NCBI GenBank assembly: GCA_900770275.1 | Contig: CAAGJS010000231.1 | Coordinates: forward strand, 1 to 6,260 | Direction of reading: 5' to 3' | DNA from: Erysipelotrichaceae bacterium | Lineage (GTDB): Bacteria; Bacillota_I; Bacilli_A; Erysipelotrichales; Erysipelotrichaceae | DNA length: 6,260 nt | Shown here: positions 6,221-6,260 of the stretch, in pieces | How positions within the stretch are numbered: position 1 is the stretch's first letter | Layout of the letters: the number at the start of each line of letters is the position of its first letter | Made by a program: the position numbers and the translations under genes | The notes under the pieces: generated by a model | What the model saw: only the letters and a program-made list of their open reading frames with translations | What the model was told of the DNA's origin: nothing | The model's database searches: none

Positions 6221-6251
6221 GAGCCAGAGATCGCACGGGATCTGCTGGCTC
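6221..6251 (+). other. Strong hairpin, possible terminator or structured RNA
   Basis: GAGCCAG (6221-6227) pairs with CTGGCTC (6245-6251). The stem continues with AGATC (6228-6232) and GATCT (6239-6243) around a GCACGG loop, with one bulged G. That makes 12 pairs in 31 bases. On the plus strand it is followed by TATTTCG, a weak T run. Just before it, GTTGT (6197-6201) and ACAAC (6213-6217) form a second small stem. No plus-strand gene ends here, so the role is unclear. The same bases also read as an open frame from ATG 6185 (MCTSVVVLRYNFEPEIARD) that leaves the window. Confidence 0.4.
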
Positions 6252-6260
6252 TATTTCGTC

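Noticed and set aside
1..6260. CRISPR array, tRNA, rRNA, insertion-sequence ends or attachment sites
   Set aside because: I saw no regularly spaced repeats, cloverleaf sequence, transposase gene or flanking direct repeats in reading the window.

Overview
The window looks like part of a decayed integrative and conjugative element in a Bacillota (Firmicutes) genome, probably a gut-type Clostridia or Erysipelotrichia relative. This rests on recalled protein-family resemblance, AGGAGG-type ribosome binding sites and a moderate GC content. No rRNA or marker gene is present to settle the taxon.

Left part (1-2343): the 3' part of a PrgI-family conjugation gene overlaps a VirB4-type conjugation ATPase gene, as is usual in Gram-positive type IV secretion modules. 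The virB4 copy is broken twice. A one-base loss in a G run near 1042-1045 shifts the frame. Near 1867-1875 the gene then stops matching VirB4, shortly after Walker A, and continues in frame into the C-terminal half of a zinc-type macrodomain (protein-ADP-ribose hydrolase) that lacks its own N-terminal half. The conjugation machinery here is therefore a relic, and the junction marks a deletion or recombination scar.

Middle (2344-3112): an AT-rich intergenic region with a possible promoter and operator leads into a complete, intact type II toxin-antitoxin pair. The antitoxin is RelB/DinJ-like and the toxin YafQ-like, with a 4-base ATGA overlap. A hairpin and terminator-like structure follows and overlaps the toxin stop codon.

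Right-middle (3113-5090): a two-gene operon encodes a soluble, stand-alone LPG_synthase_C (DUF2156) protein, the catalytic domain type of MprF, and a small alpha/beta hydrolase that starts at TTG 4 bases downstream. It ends in a strong intrinsic terminator. An aminoacyl-transferase-like enzyme paired with a hydrolase suggests, by inference only, modification and turnover of an aminoacylated lipid or similar substrate.

Right (5091-6260): a convergent minus-strand gene encodes a 319-residue protein that I cannot assign to a named family. The last 160 bases hold no confident gene, but they contain a strong hairpin at 6221-6251 and a short reading frame open to the window edge.
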